Below, in pieces: positions 39,276-51,182 of a stretch of 64,000 bases of DNA (position 1 is its first letter; every line of letters starts with the position of its first letter). A program made the position numbers and the translations under genes. Below the pieces are notes generated by a model. It was given only the letters and a program-made list of their open reading frames with translations. It had not been told where the DNA came from and ran no database searches. Source of the DNA: Hippophae tibetana (Eukaryota; Streptophyta; Magnoliopsida; Rosales; Elaeagnaceae); assembly GCA_037013495.1 (NCBI GenBank), contig CM072805.1:37815169-37879168 (forward strand), read 5' to 3'.

Positions 39276-41851
39276 ATGGCAGCTGTAGACAAACCCCATG
39301 TTGTTGTCGATATGAAAGAAGAGGATCGCCGGAGCTCCGCAACCGCCATTTGTGATAGTGACCTGTCGGAAGAGGAGAATACTTATTCCAGCGACTCTGG
39401 CAGTGAGATTGTGGAGAGAACGTCCTCTGTTTCTGAGGATTCGGTGGAGGTGGATCTAGAGTGTGAGTTGTCCGAAGTTAAGATACATTTGTACAAAGAA
39501 GAGAGAGATTGTAGGATTTGCCATCTGAGCTTGGATGGAACTAATCCTGAATCTGGAATTCCTATTGAGTTGGGATGCTCTTGTAAGGATGATTTGGCTG
39601 CTGCCCACAAGCATTGTGCTGAAGCTTGGTTCAAAATCAAGGGTAACAAGTAAGTGTCACAAGGTTTGACATTTCTAATACCCAAAATAAAAACTAATGT
39701 CTGTGTTTGGCATTTCAAGTTTATTATGTTTATAGAATGGAATTATACCGAATGTTTTGATCTTTGTGATTTTCCCTGCAAATGGTGGAAATGGTTGGGT
39801 TTTTATTTTTTTCTTTTATTCACTTAAAGATACAATCTTTCTTGCTTTGAACGGTGATTTTCCAGAGCTAGGGTAGTTTTGGAGCGTATTTGACATTCTT
39901 ACTCTCGTTGTTTTCTGAAGAAAAAACTGGACATATCTTATTTTGGGGATAACATAGTTATAGGCAAAGTGGCATGCGTGAACATTAGTAACTTAGATGA
40001 CAATGAAGTCTCTTGACGTTTGAGATGAGTAGGAAAAAAAGAAGCAAGATTTTAAGTCAGGACAAATAAACCTTTGATTTTCTTGGACCAATTGGTGAAA
40101 TGTGGGCTCTGGTGAGACTGTTACTTCTCAATACATTTTGTCTGTGCTTCTTCTGAAATCTCAAAGAATTGCCTTTTATAATGGTGAAATTTCATAGGGA
40201 TATCTCAGCATTTTGCCTATACATAACCTCATTGCTGAACCACTAAAAAACTCCTTTCTCACTAGAACTTGATTTTGTTTACCTAACCAGACTTCGGATA
40301 GAACGTGACGATATTGATGAGTACAATTACTGATTGATGGCTCATCACATAAGAATGTTAAATGTCGATACTTTGACGACCATTTGGTTTGAAAGTCATA
40401 CTCTTCACAACTATTAGAAGTCGTTGGTAAATCAATTTTACTAAAAGCTTAAGCTATTAGGAGAAGGACCAACATTGATTTTATACATCTATGTTTCCCG
40501 CAAGTGTTTGGTAAGCTATTGAGAGAAATGACAACATTGCATTTACACATCTATCAACAACTTGGGAAATTTTTTCCACAAGTCTTCCCTCTCCTATTTC
40601 CAAGAAGCTATCACATTTTGAACTGGATGACTAATAACACACCAATGTAGATCTGTGGAGTTAATACAACCCATCGGCCATCTGTGCCTTTTTATCTTTT
40701 GCTCTCATATTAGTTCTAACTTTACGAGGTTTAACTGTATATAAGTATCCTACATATTACCTCTTTGGGAAATTACATTTATTAACCCCTAAAATTTATA
40801 ATAACAAAAATATCACCCTATAAATGAATGGGGTCTAATTAGATGGATTTTGACATTGAAGGAGGGTAGATGGCAGTAGTTTATCTTGAATATCCAATTA
40901 AACTGCGTTCATTATGAAATAATAAGTTGTGCATTTTTTTTATAGTTAAAGTTTGACATGATATTATTTTTGTGTTTATTAGTTTTAAGTGTTCTATTTT
41001 TATTTTTTTCCTAATTTTTTTAACCCTCTTGAAAAGTATGCTTCTAGTCAGGCAGTCAAAACAAGCTAGTATAGTTTTCATAAAGCATGTTTTTTACTGA
41101 CAGAAGCAACAAATGATATATTTCTTATTGAAAGAGATTTTTTTTAAATATTAGCCTCTCTTGCTGAATGGAAATATGTTGTATAAAAAGAGAATATAAT
41201 TCTGGAATTAGCTAGATGGGTATGTTTATCTCGTGCATTTAATTTTGAAACGGCATTTAAAATCTTATTCTGGTTGGACACTTATTTTGCATTTTTATGT
41301 TTCTTTTACTGAACATATTACCTAAGTATGACGAAATTAGAGTGAAATTAGTGTAACTATGAGAAAAAAAGCTACAAGGCAAATCATCTAGGAGCTTGGT
41401 CTCTGTGTGGTGTATCCTCCAGCTACTTATATGTCTACTCTCTCTACCTTTAAAGTAGAACTTGTTCCCTCCAACCTTAAATTGTTTTTTAAAAAAAAAG
41501 TTATATGTATTGTCATTGTGTGTGCTTGTTTATAGCTTTTGACATCTAGTTCTTAATGTCATTATGTTGATCTTGCTCTTAAACAAATTGGCATATACAT
41601 ACAGAACATGTGAGATATGTGGATCAACTGCAACAAATGTTGTTGGTGTTAATGAAGTTGAGATGGTGGAGCAATGGAATGAAGCCAATGATACAGCATC
41701 GTCAACAACCACAGTAGCAGCTGCTGCTCCTGTGCAGCCTGCAGATACCCGAAACTTTTGGCAGGGACATCGCTTCTTAAATTTCTTGCTGGCTTGTATG
41801 GTGTTTGCTTTCGTCATCTCTTGGTTATTTCACTTCAATGTACCTTCATGA
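39276..41851 (+). CDS. RINGv (C4HC3) membrane E3 ubiquitin ligase
   Basis: Two coding exons, 39276-39649 and 41605-41851, joined by a GT-AG intron of 1955 bp, give 206 residues. The start is the ATG at 39276 (MAAVDKPHVV); the preceding in-frame TTG is not a start. Residues 1-75 are acidic and serine-rich, so probably disordered. A RING-variant zinc finger covers about 79-130: C79, C82, C101, C103, H111, C114, C127 and C130, the C4HC3 order of MARCH-type ligases. The intron falls inside the finger, after its sixth ligand, so both exons are needed for zinc binding. After an alanine/threonine-rich linker, a hydrophobic segment near the C terminus (FLNFLLACMVFAFVISWLF) anchors the protein in a membrane, with a short tail. 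Plant single-span RINGv proteins of this type are predicted E3 ligases that transfer ubiquitin to membrane targets; the target here is unknown. All reading frames are intact and splice sites are canonical, so the gene looks functional. Confidence 0.93.
39650..41604 (+). other. Intron of the RINGv gene
   Basis: Donor AA|GTAAGT and acceptor CATACAG. The body is A/T-rich, as in plant introns, with no coding insert recognised. The minus-strand frame at 40881-41081 is not credible. Confidence 0.9.
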
Positions 41852-43810
41852 TAAAATTAAGTGTAATTATTGGAGTAATTGTAAACAAGCATGTCTCGTA
41901 ATAATGTGTTTTATTATACAGCTTGCAGTTAGCTATAATTCCATTTGAATGATTTTTATATATCAATATCATAGGTTTCAGAAGACTAATATATATTTGA
42001 TTATTACTCTACCATCTTGTTTGCACGAGCCAAAGTAGTTCAGTGTGCGCATTTTTTTACAATTATGTTTAGACCCTCTAAATTCCTTTATTAAAACTAC
42101 TGAGATAAAAGAATATCATTTTCGCATTTTCTATAACTTGAAATGCTATTTAAAAAAATGAAAAATGAAAAAAGTTTTTAGAGGAAAATCCCCAAATTGA
42201 CATTAATTGTTTGTACTAATCATTTAGAGAAGAGATTCAAAAAATAAAGAAAATAATTCAAATGCTAGTATAAAACATTTGTGTTGTTAAATTCTATTTT
42301 CATATTCAAGCATCATTGCAAAAAATCATTCTAATAATATCTTAGGAATTTGGTCAAACATTTAATGCCTACTTTGTCCTTAAATGACATAAACCAGAGC
42401 ACTATCTTTAACAATATGATTAGTTAAATTAATTGGAATAAAGAAGATAATAGTTGAAGGTGGTTGTAAATTAATTATATATTATATAAATAATTAAGAT
42501 AATTCAACATTTTTGGAAGCAAACTAATTTTTATATGAGACATGCATGTTAATCAATTACTTCAATATTTTGTTAGTTAATTGATTTCTAAGAGAAAGCA
42601 ATACTGTTGTTCATGAAATTTCAAAGTAGGCAGAAGAAGTTTTCATGAATATAATTTTTCAATTTTTATTTGTAATATAATATTAATGGAAGCATTTAAA
42701 CTATGTTAATATATAATATGAAGAATATTTATTTAAAAAAAAAAAGTTTAGTCTGGGCATGTATGTATTTGTGCCCATAAATTGGTGTCTCTTTTCTCGT
42801 AGAGTAGCACAAAATATAGTATATTTGGAAAATAGAAATGCCCATTGTACACAAGGGTGGATATACACAGAAGTTAGGAGGGCAGACTCATGTAAATTTT
42901 AATTATGGTATTTTTATAATTATCTATAAATTATATGTATAAAATAGAGTAATATTTATGTTATGAAATTATTAATAAATTATATATAATAATTTCACTA
43001 TATTTTTACTATAATTATAATATATTTTTTTAATTAAAAATAATTAGTATTTTATTTTAATAAATATATGAAATCTCTTGTGAATTTAAATGCACTTTTA
43101 GTACAAAAATTGTCACACCATAACTATTATCTGTGTAAAAGTATGCAAATTCATTTCCATAACATTCCAGTATGATATACTGTCTTTATCATGTTAAAAG
43201 TACTTTAAAAGACAATATTTTTATTAAGAAAAAATAAGAAAAAAGTTTATTTGATATTAATATAATTGATATACCGGTTAATTATAGATAAAAAATAAAT
43301 TTTATTATTTTAATCAATAATTATATATTACATCAATAATAATTATATAATTTATAATATAAATAAATATTCAATGTGTTTTTAAATGTAAGAAACGTCT
43401 TTTTTTTTAAGTTAGAATAAATATACACGTCTTATATTTATTTTAAGAAGTATTTAAGTCATTTATTTATTTTTAATTTAGTTATAGTATTTTTTAAAAA
43501 TATCATAAAATAAAAATACTATATATATATTTTTTATTTTAATATAATTTTTTTATTTTATTTAATACAATGGAAAAATAACAATAATAATAATAATATT
43601 TTTATTAAATTAATTTTTACTAAAAATAATATAATTATATTATAATACATATAAAATAATAAAAATAATAATACTTTTTTAAGAATAACTATTTTATTTT
43701 TCTTATCATATCATATTAATATATAATATGAAGAGTATTTTTTGAAAAAAATAATATGATAAGACAAATAAAATAGTTACTCCTAAAATACTTAAACCAA
43801 CGTGATACAC
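41852..43810. other. A+T-rich spacer after the RINGv gene
   Basis: Presumably holds the 3' untranslated region just after 41851. The rest is A+T-rich with no recognised gene. Confidence 0.5.
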
Positions 43811-43989
43811 AAATTAAGGGTATTCAAAAACCGAACTGAATCGATTTAAATCAAAAAATCGGATTGAATTTGACTAAATCGAACAGTTTTATAAATAAAA
43901 CAGTATAGTCCAATTTATATTAAATAAAATCAATTTTCAACCCGATTTTAATAAATAATTATAAAAATTAATTAAGTATATATAAAAAC

Positions 43990-44350
43990 ATCACTTTCGT
44001 TTCTTTCATTCATCTTTTCGCTCTCCTAAAGTGTAAACCCTAAACTAAAATTGTAACAATATCTTTGCCATTGACGCTTACAACAGCAATCAGTTATCAT
44101 CGCGTCGCTTCTACCATCATTCAGTTGATTTTGGCTCGCATACTGTCATCTACAGACAAAATAGGTATCTAATAAGCTGAGCCACTTAGAAACGAAGATG
44201 TTGTCATTTTCTTTTTAGATTTAATTTTCTTTCTCACTTTTCTAGTTTCTGCGTTTTTCCTTTTTCTATATTTTTGTGTTCTCTTCTTTATTTCTTCCTA
44301 TTACTTCATATGCTTTCTTTTTTTTCTTTTCGTTGTTCTTTCTGCACAGT
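43990..44350 (+). promoter_or_regulatory. Promoter/leader-like segment with telo-box
   Basis: A pyrimidine-rich tract (ctttcgtttctttcattcat) is followed by AAACCCTAAAC (44035-44045), the telo-box found in leaders and promoters of plant ribosomal-protein and other growth genes. A less A+T-rich stretch comes next, then a donor-like AATAG|GTATCT near 44163, a long T/C-rich tract, and an acceptor-like TTCTGCACAG near 44350. No coding exon follows. It looks like the 5' part of a host gene without the gene body. Confidence 0.4.
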
Positions 44351-44544
44351 ATCCTTTCTCAATTCACAACATATATACATATATTAATCTTTTAAATCTC
44401 CAAGGGTTTCTTTATTTATATATAATATAATTTTAATATAATATAATATATATATATATACTTTTTGGTTTTTGATGTATCTTTCTTTCTTTATATATAT
44501 TTAAATTCTTGAATCTAATATATTATTTTACGGGGTTTCTTTCG

Positions 44545-44569
44545 TATATATATATATATATATATATAT
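44545..44569. repeat. (AT)n microsatellite
   Basis: AT dinucleotide run inside the composite block. Confidence 0.9.
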
Positions 44570-44984
44570 TGGTCACAATGGTTAAAAATAAAATGAATTT
44601 AACAGAATAGAATAATGACACCGAAAATTTAACGTGATTCATTCTTTAATTTTGGTTAAATCCACGGAACAAACTTCGAAAAATATTTTTTCCACTAATA
44701 AAATTAATAGGTATAAAATGAGAGGTAATATAACAAATTGAGATAAACCTAAAATAGTGGCACACAAGTGTTTCCCAAACTCACTATTTTGTCACTTCTA
44801 TTTTAGAAAAATATCCAAATATTTTTCTAAGATATTCTTTCTCACTTTCTTACACAACACTCTTTTTCTTCAAAGGAAATTGTTCATTTGATTTTTCTTT
44901 GCTTCTATTCTTGTTTTGGTGTGTTGATATGTTTTTAAGGCAAAGACATTGTCTATTTATAGACAAAATTGCACATCAATGTTA

Positions 44985-45155
44985 GTTGCACATACCATTT
45001 GTGGTTGCACATACCATTTGTGTTTGTACATACCATTTGTAGTTGTACCTAACATTTATGATTGTATCTACCATTTATAGTTATACCTATCATTTAAGGT
45101 TGCACCTACCAATTGTGGTTGCACTTATTATTTGTGATTGCACCTAATATTTGTG
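44985..45155. repeat. 19-bp minisatellite, nine copies
   Basis: Nine head-to-tail units of 19 bp with consensus gttgcacataccatttgtg fill exactly 171 bases. Copies 1 and 2 are identical and later ones drift. On the minus strand a TATA-like TCTATAAATAGAC lies just downstream (about 44950-44965), so the array would sit upstream of a promoter, like tandem repeats in the U3 of some LTRs. Confidence 0.9.
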
Positions 45156-45439
45156 TTTTCTTTATCTTAAATGTAGGAGTGACTTACAATATATATATAT
45201 CAAGTTTGAATTGATGCTAATTTTAAACATTTTTTTTTTGTAAATAATGATATATCATTTGTTTATAACTAATAAATGTTTAAAATTATTAAACAAATCA
45301 GACCAAACTGTTTGTTTACAACATTTTAGATAATCAAACCGTCTGATCTAGTTCGATTCGGTTTGAATAATATGAACGGTCTAGTTTAATTAAATTTTTT
45401 TATTCAAAATCGGACCGGATTGAACCGTGTATATAACAC

Positions 45440-46425
45440 AAACTACTACCTAAAACATCAACCCTTTTGCAACAAAAACGACAATGACTTTGCCTTTTTT
45501 CTTTTATTTGCGAGAAGAAAATTACTTAATAAAAGTGTAACTTTGTGAAAGTGATTGTTCCTTCCGAGCTACATAAATTCCTAAATGAAGCAGAGGCTCT
45601 GTCATTTGGAAATATAATTGTTTCGTTTTTCTGATACTCATACATAAAAGTGTTTCTGTTTCTGATACCCATACATAAAAATGTTTTTGATTTAAAACAA
45701 AAATTAACATTCAAATATAAGAAAGAAAATTTCTTGCTGTCTTCTTTCTAAAATTACTTATATGTTACCCTTAATCTAAAAAAACAAGGTGAAATGAATA
45801 ATTGATAAAGACTACACAAGGTGCACGAGAGGGAGAAATTATTATGTTATCGTTGGATTAAACGTTTAAATTGAGAAATAAAATATTAAAATAATTATGA
45901 ATTTCAATTAAAAATACAAAAAAAAAAATATTACTAAATCTTTTTTTAAGATGTGTTATATATTGTCACATTTTTTTGTTGTTGGGTATATGTAAATTTT
46001 AAAAGTTGATAAAAATATCTTTAAAAACAATTTAATTAGAATAGAAGAAATGTATTACAAATAAAGAGTATTTTTATAAATTTTTAGAATTTTCATTAAA
46101 TATGACGCGGAACCAACAAAAAATAACATTATAATAATTTCATCATTATTTATCGTAAAAATGATATTTAAATTATGTATTTATTATTTTATAATAGTTT
46201 AAGTTTATAAATATTAGAAAGTAATTGGATAATGATAAAATTAATTTTTATTTATTTTTTTCAAACTCTATTAAATCAAGACTATTTCAACTAAAATAAG
46301 ATGTAATGGGAAAAAAATTAAATAAAATAAATAAAAAACATAAAAATTATAATTTATTGTTTAATAATAATAAGATTAAATTATCATAAAAATAATTATA
46401 AAATCTAATTCTCATTTCCAAAATA
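45440..46425. other. A+T-rich spacer, no gene seen
   Basis: Overlapping minus-strand frames at 45522-45714 reflect a short internal duplication (catacataaaa.tgttt twice near 45640-45690), not a gene. Confidence 0.5.
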
Positions 46426-47860
46426 AATATAAGAATTGTTCATCCTCATTAATGAGGAACCAATTATATCTTTTGAATTGGTATATCAAAATAGTGATAG
46501 GCATATGCATGTTCCAAAAACAAATGCAATAATAATCATATCCATTATCCACATGAGGTCTCAAATTCGGTGATATACAGACAAAACAGTGAAAGTCACA
46601 AAAACAAAATTGCATTTATAGTTAGATATGTTCTGTTCTAGTGATTGTCGATTACAATCTCACATATTAATTCTTATATCTTATATTGAAATTCTCGTAC
46701 GTTAAACTATAAGTTTCGAAGAGGGATTAATTAATTCATTAAAATTATTTAAACAATATAATTTACTAACTCATATTCGTATTTTATATATGGATGATTC
46801 GGAGATCAACTACGATGAACGTTTATTTTTATCGGTGATATTCTTCTAAAAAAAAGAAAAATTCTATTGTTTTATATATCCAAAAAAAAAAAATTTATAA
46901 TATCAAACAAATTTATCCACATTTCTACACTCACTTCTCTATTATTTCTTATGTATAACAGTTATTTATAAATTAAGAGAGTAATTATTTTTCTAAATAA
47001 TATGGTTACATGTTACATGCAACATGAAAAGTATATATGCAAAAAATTATATAAATTCATACTTATTAATATATATCTTCTTGTACTTTCTATTTACATT
47101 TTTATTGGATTATAAGAACTTGTTTGGTAGTTTAATTCAAAAAAATTATTTTCAAATCATAACTTTAAAACAATTTTCTACCATTTTTAAAAATAATGGG
47201 GTGTTTGGTCAATATTTTTAAAAACACAAAATATGATTACAGTGTGTTTTTAATAACATGTTGGTTTAATTAATTAATATAATAATTATAACAATTTAGT
47301 GATTATAATAATCAAAACTTGACTAATGTTATTAAAAACAAAAAAAACACTAAATTTTTTTGGTGATTATAATAATTATAACGTGGTGAATATTATTAAA
47401 AAGAAAAAAAAATCTACTAATGTTCTACGTGTTTTTTTATTTTTTATAACGTACTGTTTTAGAAAATTATAACATAAAAATAATGGTCAAATATATTATT
47501 ATTATTAAAAATAAATTTTTGTTTACTCCTTTTGAAGAGATTCCCTAAACTTTGATAAAGACAAGGTTACCATACTTAAAAACTCATTTGACTTTCTTAA
47601 TCGCCTATTTCTTATTATATATAGCCGCTTGGAGATTTTTTTTAAAATAATTATATTATTTGTATATTTTTGTAACTCCAAAATTTTTTACATGTAAAAA
47701 GCAGGAGCTATGGTATCACTAAATTCCACTCTATTTTCCAAGAAGTGGGTCATCACTCATAACTCCCTCACCCAAAACGTTATATGAACTAAAGAGTTTT
47801 GAATGTTTTTTTTGGGAGACATTTTTGGAATCAGATTAATTTGGCTTTTATTAATTATAG
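46426..47860. repeat. Dispersed duplication, copy 1
   Basis: Blocks at 46426-46700, 46770-47110 and 47685-47850 match 60405-60700, 61125-61440 and 61495-61625 in the same order and orientation. The best part (ccaattatatcttttgaatt... through the 'gtgatatacagacaaaacag' block) is about 90% identical. About 570 bases at 47115-47680 have no counterpart in copy 2 and contain 'gtgtttggtcaa' and related repeats, so they are probably a later insertion. No coding function seen. Confidence 0.8.
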
Positions 47861-50269
47861 GGACCTACATGATTAATTGGCTCATGCCATGCTAATTAAT
47901 TAATGGACCTACACGATTATAGACTCTCTCTTTTTTTTTTTTTTTTTTAATAATTGTCACTCGTTTAATGATTGGAACAGTGCTGATTGTAAATCTTTAT
48001 TTAATTTCAAAAAATTGTGATTTTATATTTTATATTTTATTTTGCTGTGATATTATCATATTGTATTTTATTATTATCACAAAAATATAATTCATATTAT
48101 AAATAAAATAAAATATTGTATATCTCTATTAAGATAATATCATTATATTAAATTATTTATTATTATTAAAATATTACTGATACCTTACTACAAGTTTTGA
48201 AAACACAACAATTACTCTAACTTTTTAAAATAATATTCAATATTAATAAAATCTCCACTACTACAAAATTAATCAATTTTCAATATCCCTCTTGCTCAAT
48301 ATTTTTGTTTATAGAGGACAATTAATTAATTAATTAGTTTGAAGATTTTAACTATAACATTCATACCAAATTTTTACTTTTCTATTAGAGGTTGGTTGCT
48401 TTGGTCAATATTATGTTTTGAATTTGTAGATATTCTCGATAAACACAATATTTCTTATAATTTACATGAGCAAGTTCGAATGCAGTAGGTTTAGCTGCAA
48501 GCCTTTCTTTCATGAATGAAAAATTTATGGTTTTGATATGTGCTTGTAGACCGAGTAAATAATAAAATTAATTATTATCAAACATATAGATAATTATTTT
48601 TTCAAAAAAATCATAAATAATAAAATTAATTATGTAATTATAAATCAAAATCATTATGAAATATTTACTAAGTTAAATGTCCAATATAAATTAAATCTAT
48701 ATGATACGTGAATGAAATTTTTTACATATAATATTATTTTTATTATTTACAATATGACTTCCGCAGCTAAACGTAACAATATAAAAATTATAAAATCAAT
48801 AATTTTTATATTATGTAACAAAGGTGATGTATCTAATAAATAGATTTAGTTTCTTGTCTTTTCCTAGTTAAATTGAGGGTTTTATTAACAATTATGTTTA
48901 TTTTCATATTTTTATTATTATTGTTTGTAACGAATATTAATGTTAATATATTTAGTGATTTTAGGAAGAAAAAAAATGCTAGAAGCATATAGACATTGTT
49001 TTATAGACCTATTAGCAATATACTTTTTTCTTTTCTTTTCTTTGACTTCTAAACAACCTATGAGCGCAAGTTCTTTGAAGAACGTGAATTTTTTTAAAAT
49101 ATACTGTTAACAAATGCAAATAAGAAAATGAAGGTTGGAATCTTTTCTTTTCCAACAAATTAAATTCCAAGTTACGTCACATTCACATTACTTTCTGAAA
49201 CATATTCTTTCTTAATTTTTACACTGATTTATTAAAATGAAATACCTCCTATGCTGCCTAATAATTTGGCTTGAGATTCATGAGAACCACCACATAAATC
49301 AACACAAAATATACACTCACAACTTAAGTTGATATGTTAGCAACAGTTTATTATTACAAATTTAAATGAGTAAAAGAAAGAAAAAATAAATTACTTTTAA
49401 TCTTCTTATTATTCCCTCTGCCGCATGATTATAACATACTATATTGTCATAGGTCATTAGTCCAGAACTTCGTAGTTCTTACATGACTACAAGTTGAAAC
49501 GAAACCTATTATATCAATCCAATAATCAAATTTGAGTTAGGATGATATATAAATTATTTATTGATAGTAATAATATGATACTTTAAACTAATAAATGTAA
49601 TATTAATATAACTATTTATTAGACAATATTTAGGTGATGATATAATACTTTATACTGATATATTAAATAATATATGCGCTTTGACCCAATATAGATCATA
49701 TTTAAATTTTTAAAAAAGTTTTTCTTATACATACACTAATTTACGTGCCACTATTTAATTATCTCATATTAATTAATAAGTGTGGTATAATTATTTTATT
49801 ATCTTATATTCTTAAATTTATATATAATTAATAAGTAACATATAACTTAAACAACTTAATAAATATAACATTATTTTAAATTTGTTAAAATATTCTTTTT
49901 ATATTCATAAAGTCACTTATATTTCAAAATTTTAGGTTGATTTGATTGTTCATCCTCTTGAACTGGATAGAAACGTTTAAACTTTAAATGGGTATATCTA
50001 CGTTCTCAAATTCTAAGAGATTATCTAAATTTTTGAAATTTAGTTCAACAATTAATTTTATCAAAATATGAATTAAATATCAAATCTTTTACAAAGAAAT
50101 GTAAGCAAATAAAAAACATAGCCGGCAAACAAGCTATAAATCCTAATACAGACACAGTCATCCAATTGATCAATTGTAAGGAAACTTGTAAAGTTTATAT
50201 CTTGAACGCTAGAACAAAAGGAGGACATGGAGGTATGGTATCTATATGATTAAGTCACGACTCTGTCTC
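47861..50269. other. A+T-rich spacer, no gene seen
   Basis: Downstream of the receptor-kinase pseudogene (which is on the minus strand). Only A+T-rich sequence and a T run near 47930-47948 were seen. Confidence 0.5.
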
Positions 50270-50559
50270 TTAGACCCCTAGGCATATCCTAGTTTTGAGA
50301 ATTAAATCCCTCAAACGGTAACGTTCGATAGCAAACTTGATCATCTTCATTCTATCTCTTGGAAATTCAGCACAACAAGCAATTCCAATCTCAAGTATTG
50401 AAATCAAACATTACTTAATCCTTTGACTATGATCTCCATTCCTATGCTCAATACTAAAACTCTCTGTGCTTCTCTCTTCTCTCTATAGGAGGGGCATTGG
50501 ATCCAGAATTTGATCCACATAATCAGGCAAGGCTGTGAAAACAAACTTGTGTAAGTTCA

Positions 50560-50671
50560 TGTTGAAGTCTCACATCGATTGATCATTGGGTTTCTGTTGC
50601 ACTTATAAGTCTATGACAATCCTTCCTCTTTGAGAGTTTTTTTGAATGGAGTTAGGTCATGTATTTCTTCA
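50560..50671 (+). mobile_element. Solo LTR of a TRIM in kinase exon 2
   Basis: 112 bp starting TGTTGAAGTCTCACATCG and ending TTCTTCA, flanked on both sides by the exact 5-bp duplication GTTCA (50555-50559 and 50672-50676). Kinase-like sequence (NLHKF... on one side, FTRKKPTD on the other) continues across it. It resembles the LTR of the TRIM at 21256 (shared TCTCACATnG, CTTATAAGTCT, GAGTTAGG). Confidence 0.88.
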
Positions 50672-50788
50672 GTTCATTGCATCCTTAAATATGTATCCGT
50701 TGGTTTCTTCCTAGTAAATATTCCTAATTACAAAATTCTGTAGATGTATACATCTCAATATTTTGGCACCTCACTCCGCTGCCATATT

Positions 50789-51182
50789 CTACAAAAGTTT
50801 TATTATTAATTAATGTCAAAACTTTAAATTTTCATTAAAAGAATTAAGAAAAAAAGATACACGTGTAATTTAAATATAACATATAATCATATCAAAATTT
50901 GTACATTGTAATGTGAAGAAAAATTTAACTTTTTAACAACTTATCTTTATATAATTAGTGAGTTAACATATTATTTAAAACATCATTAATAGGTGAAAAA
51001 GAGGTGATAATTGTAAAAACTCTTTTTACTATATAACTAACTTACATTTTAAAAAGTTAACTTATTAGATAATATTAACTCATGTATTTATAACCTTTAA
51101 TCTATGTTTCAATTAGTGTTTTATTAATGTAAGACTTGTTTGATTTTCACTACTTATACAAACATATAGAAAATGAATTTAC
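50789..51182 (-). other. Intron of the receptor-kinase pseudogene
   Basis: About 394 bases of A+T-rich DNA between the two kinase exons, with GT and AG at the ends in the minus orientation. Confidence 0.7.

Larger units (their letters stand above)
43815..45435. mobile_element. Composite block with hAT-like subterminal repeats
   Basis: Both edges carry clusters of short motifs such as aaaccgaactgaatcg, aatcggattgaat, aaccgtctgatc, tcggtttgaa and atcggaccggattgaaccg. Such clusters are typical of the ends of non-autonomous hAT-like elements in plants that contain 'pseudo-palindromic' subterminal repeats. No transposase frame is present. The interior holds a promoter/leader-like segment and a minisatellite, listed separately. 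Exact ends and target duplication are not clear, so this is a tentative call. Confidence 0.4.

Noticed and set aside
44985-45155. CRISPR-like array
   Set aside because: Units abut with no spacers, and the DNA is a plant nuclear genome; it is a minisatellite.
45522-45714. Two overlapping minus-strand frames
   Set aside because: They arise from a small internal duplication in A+T-rich DNA and have no family.
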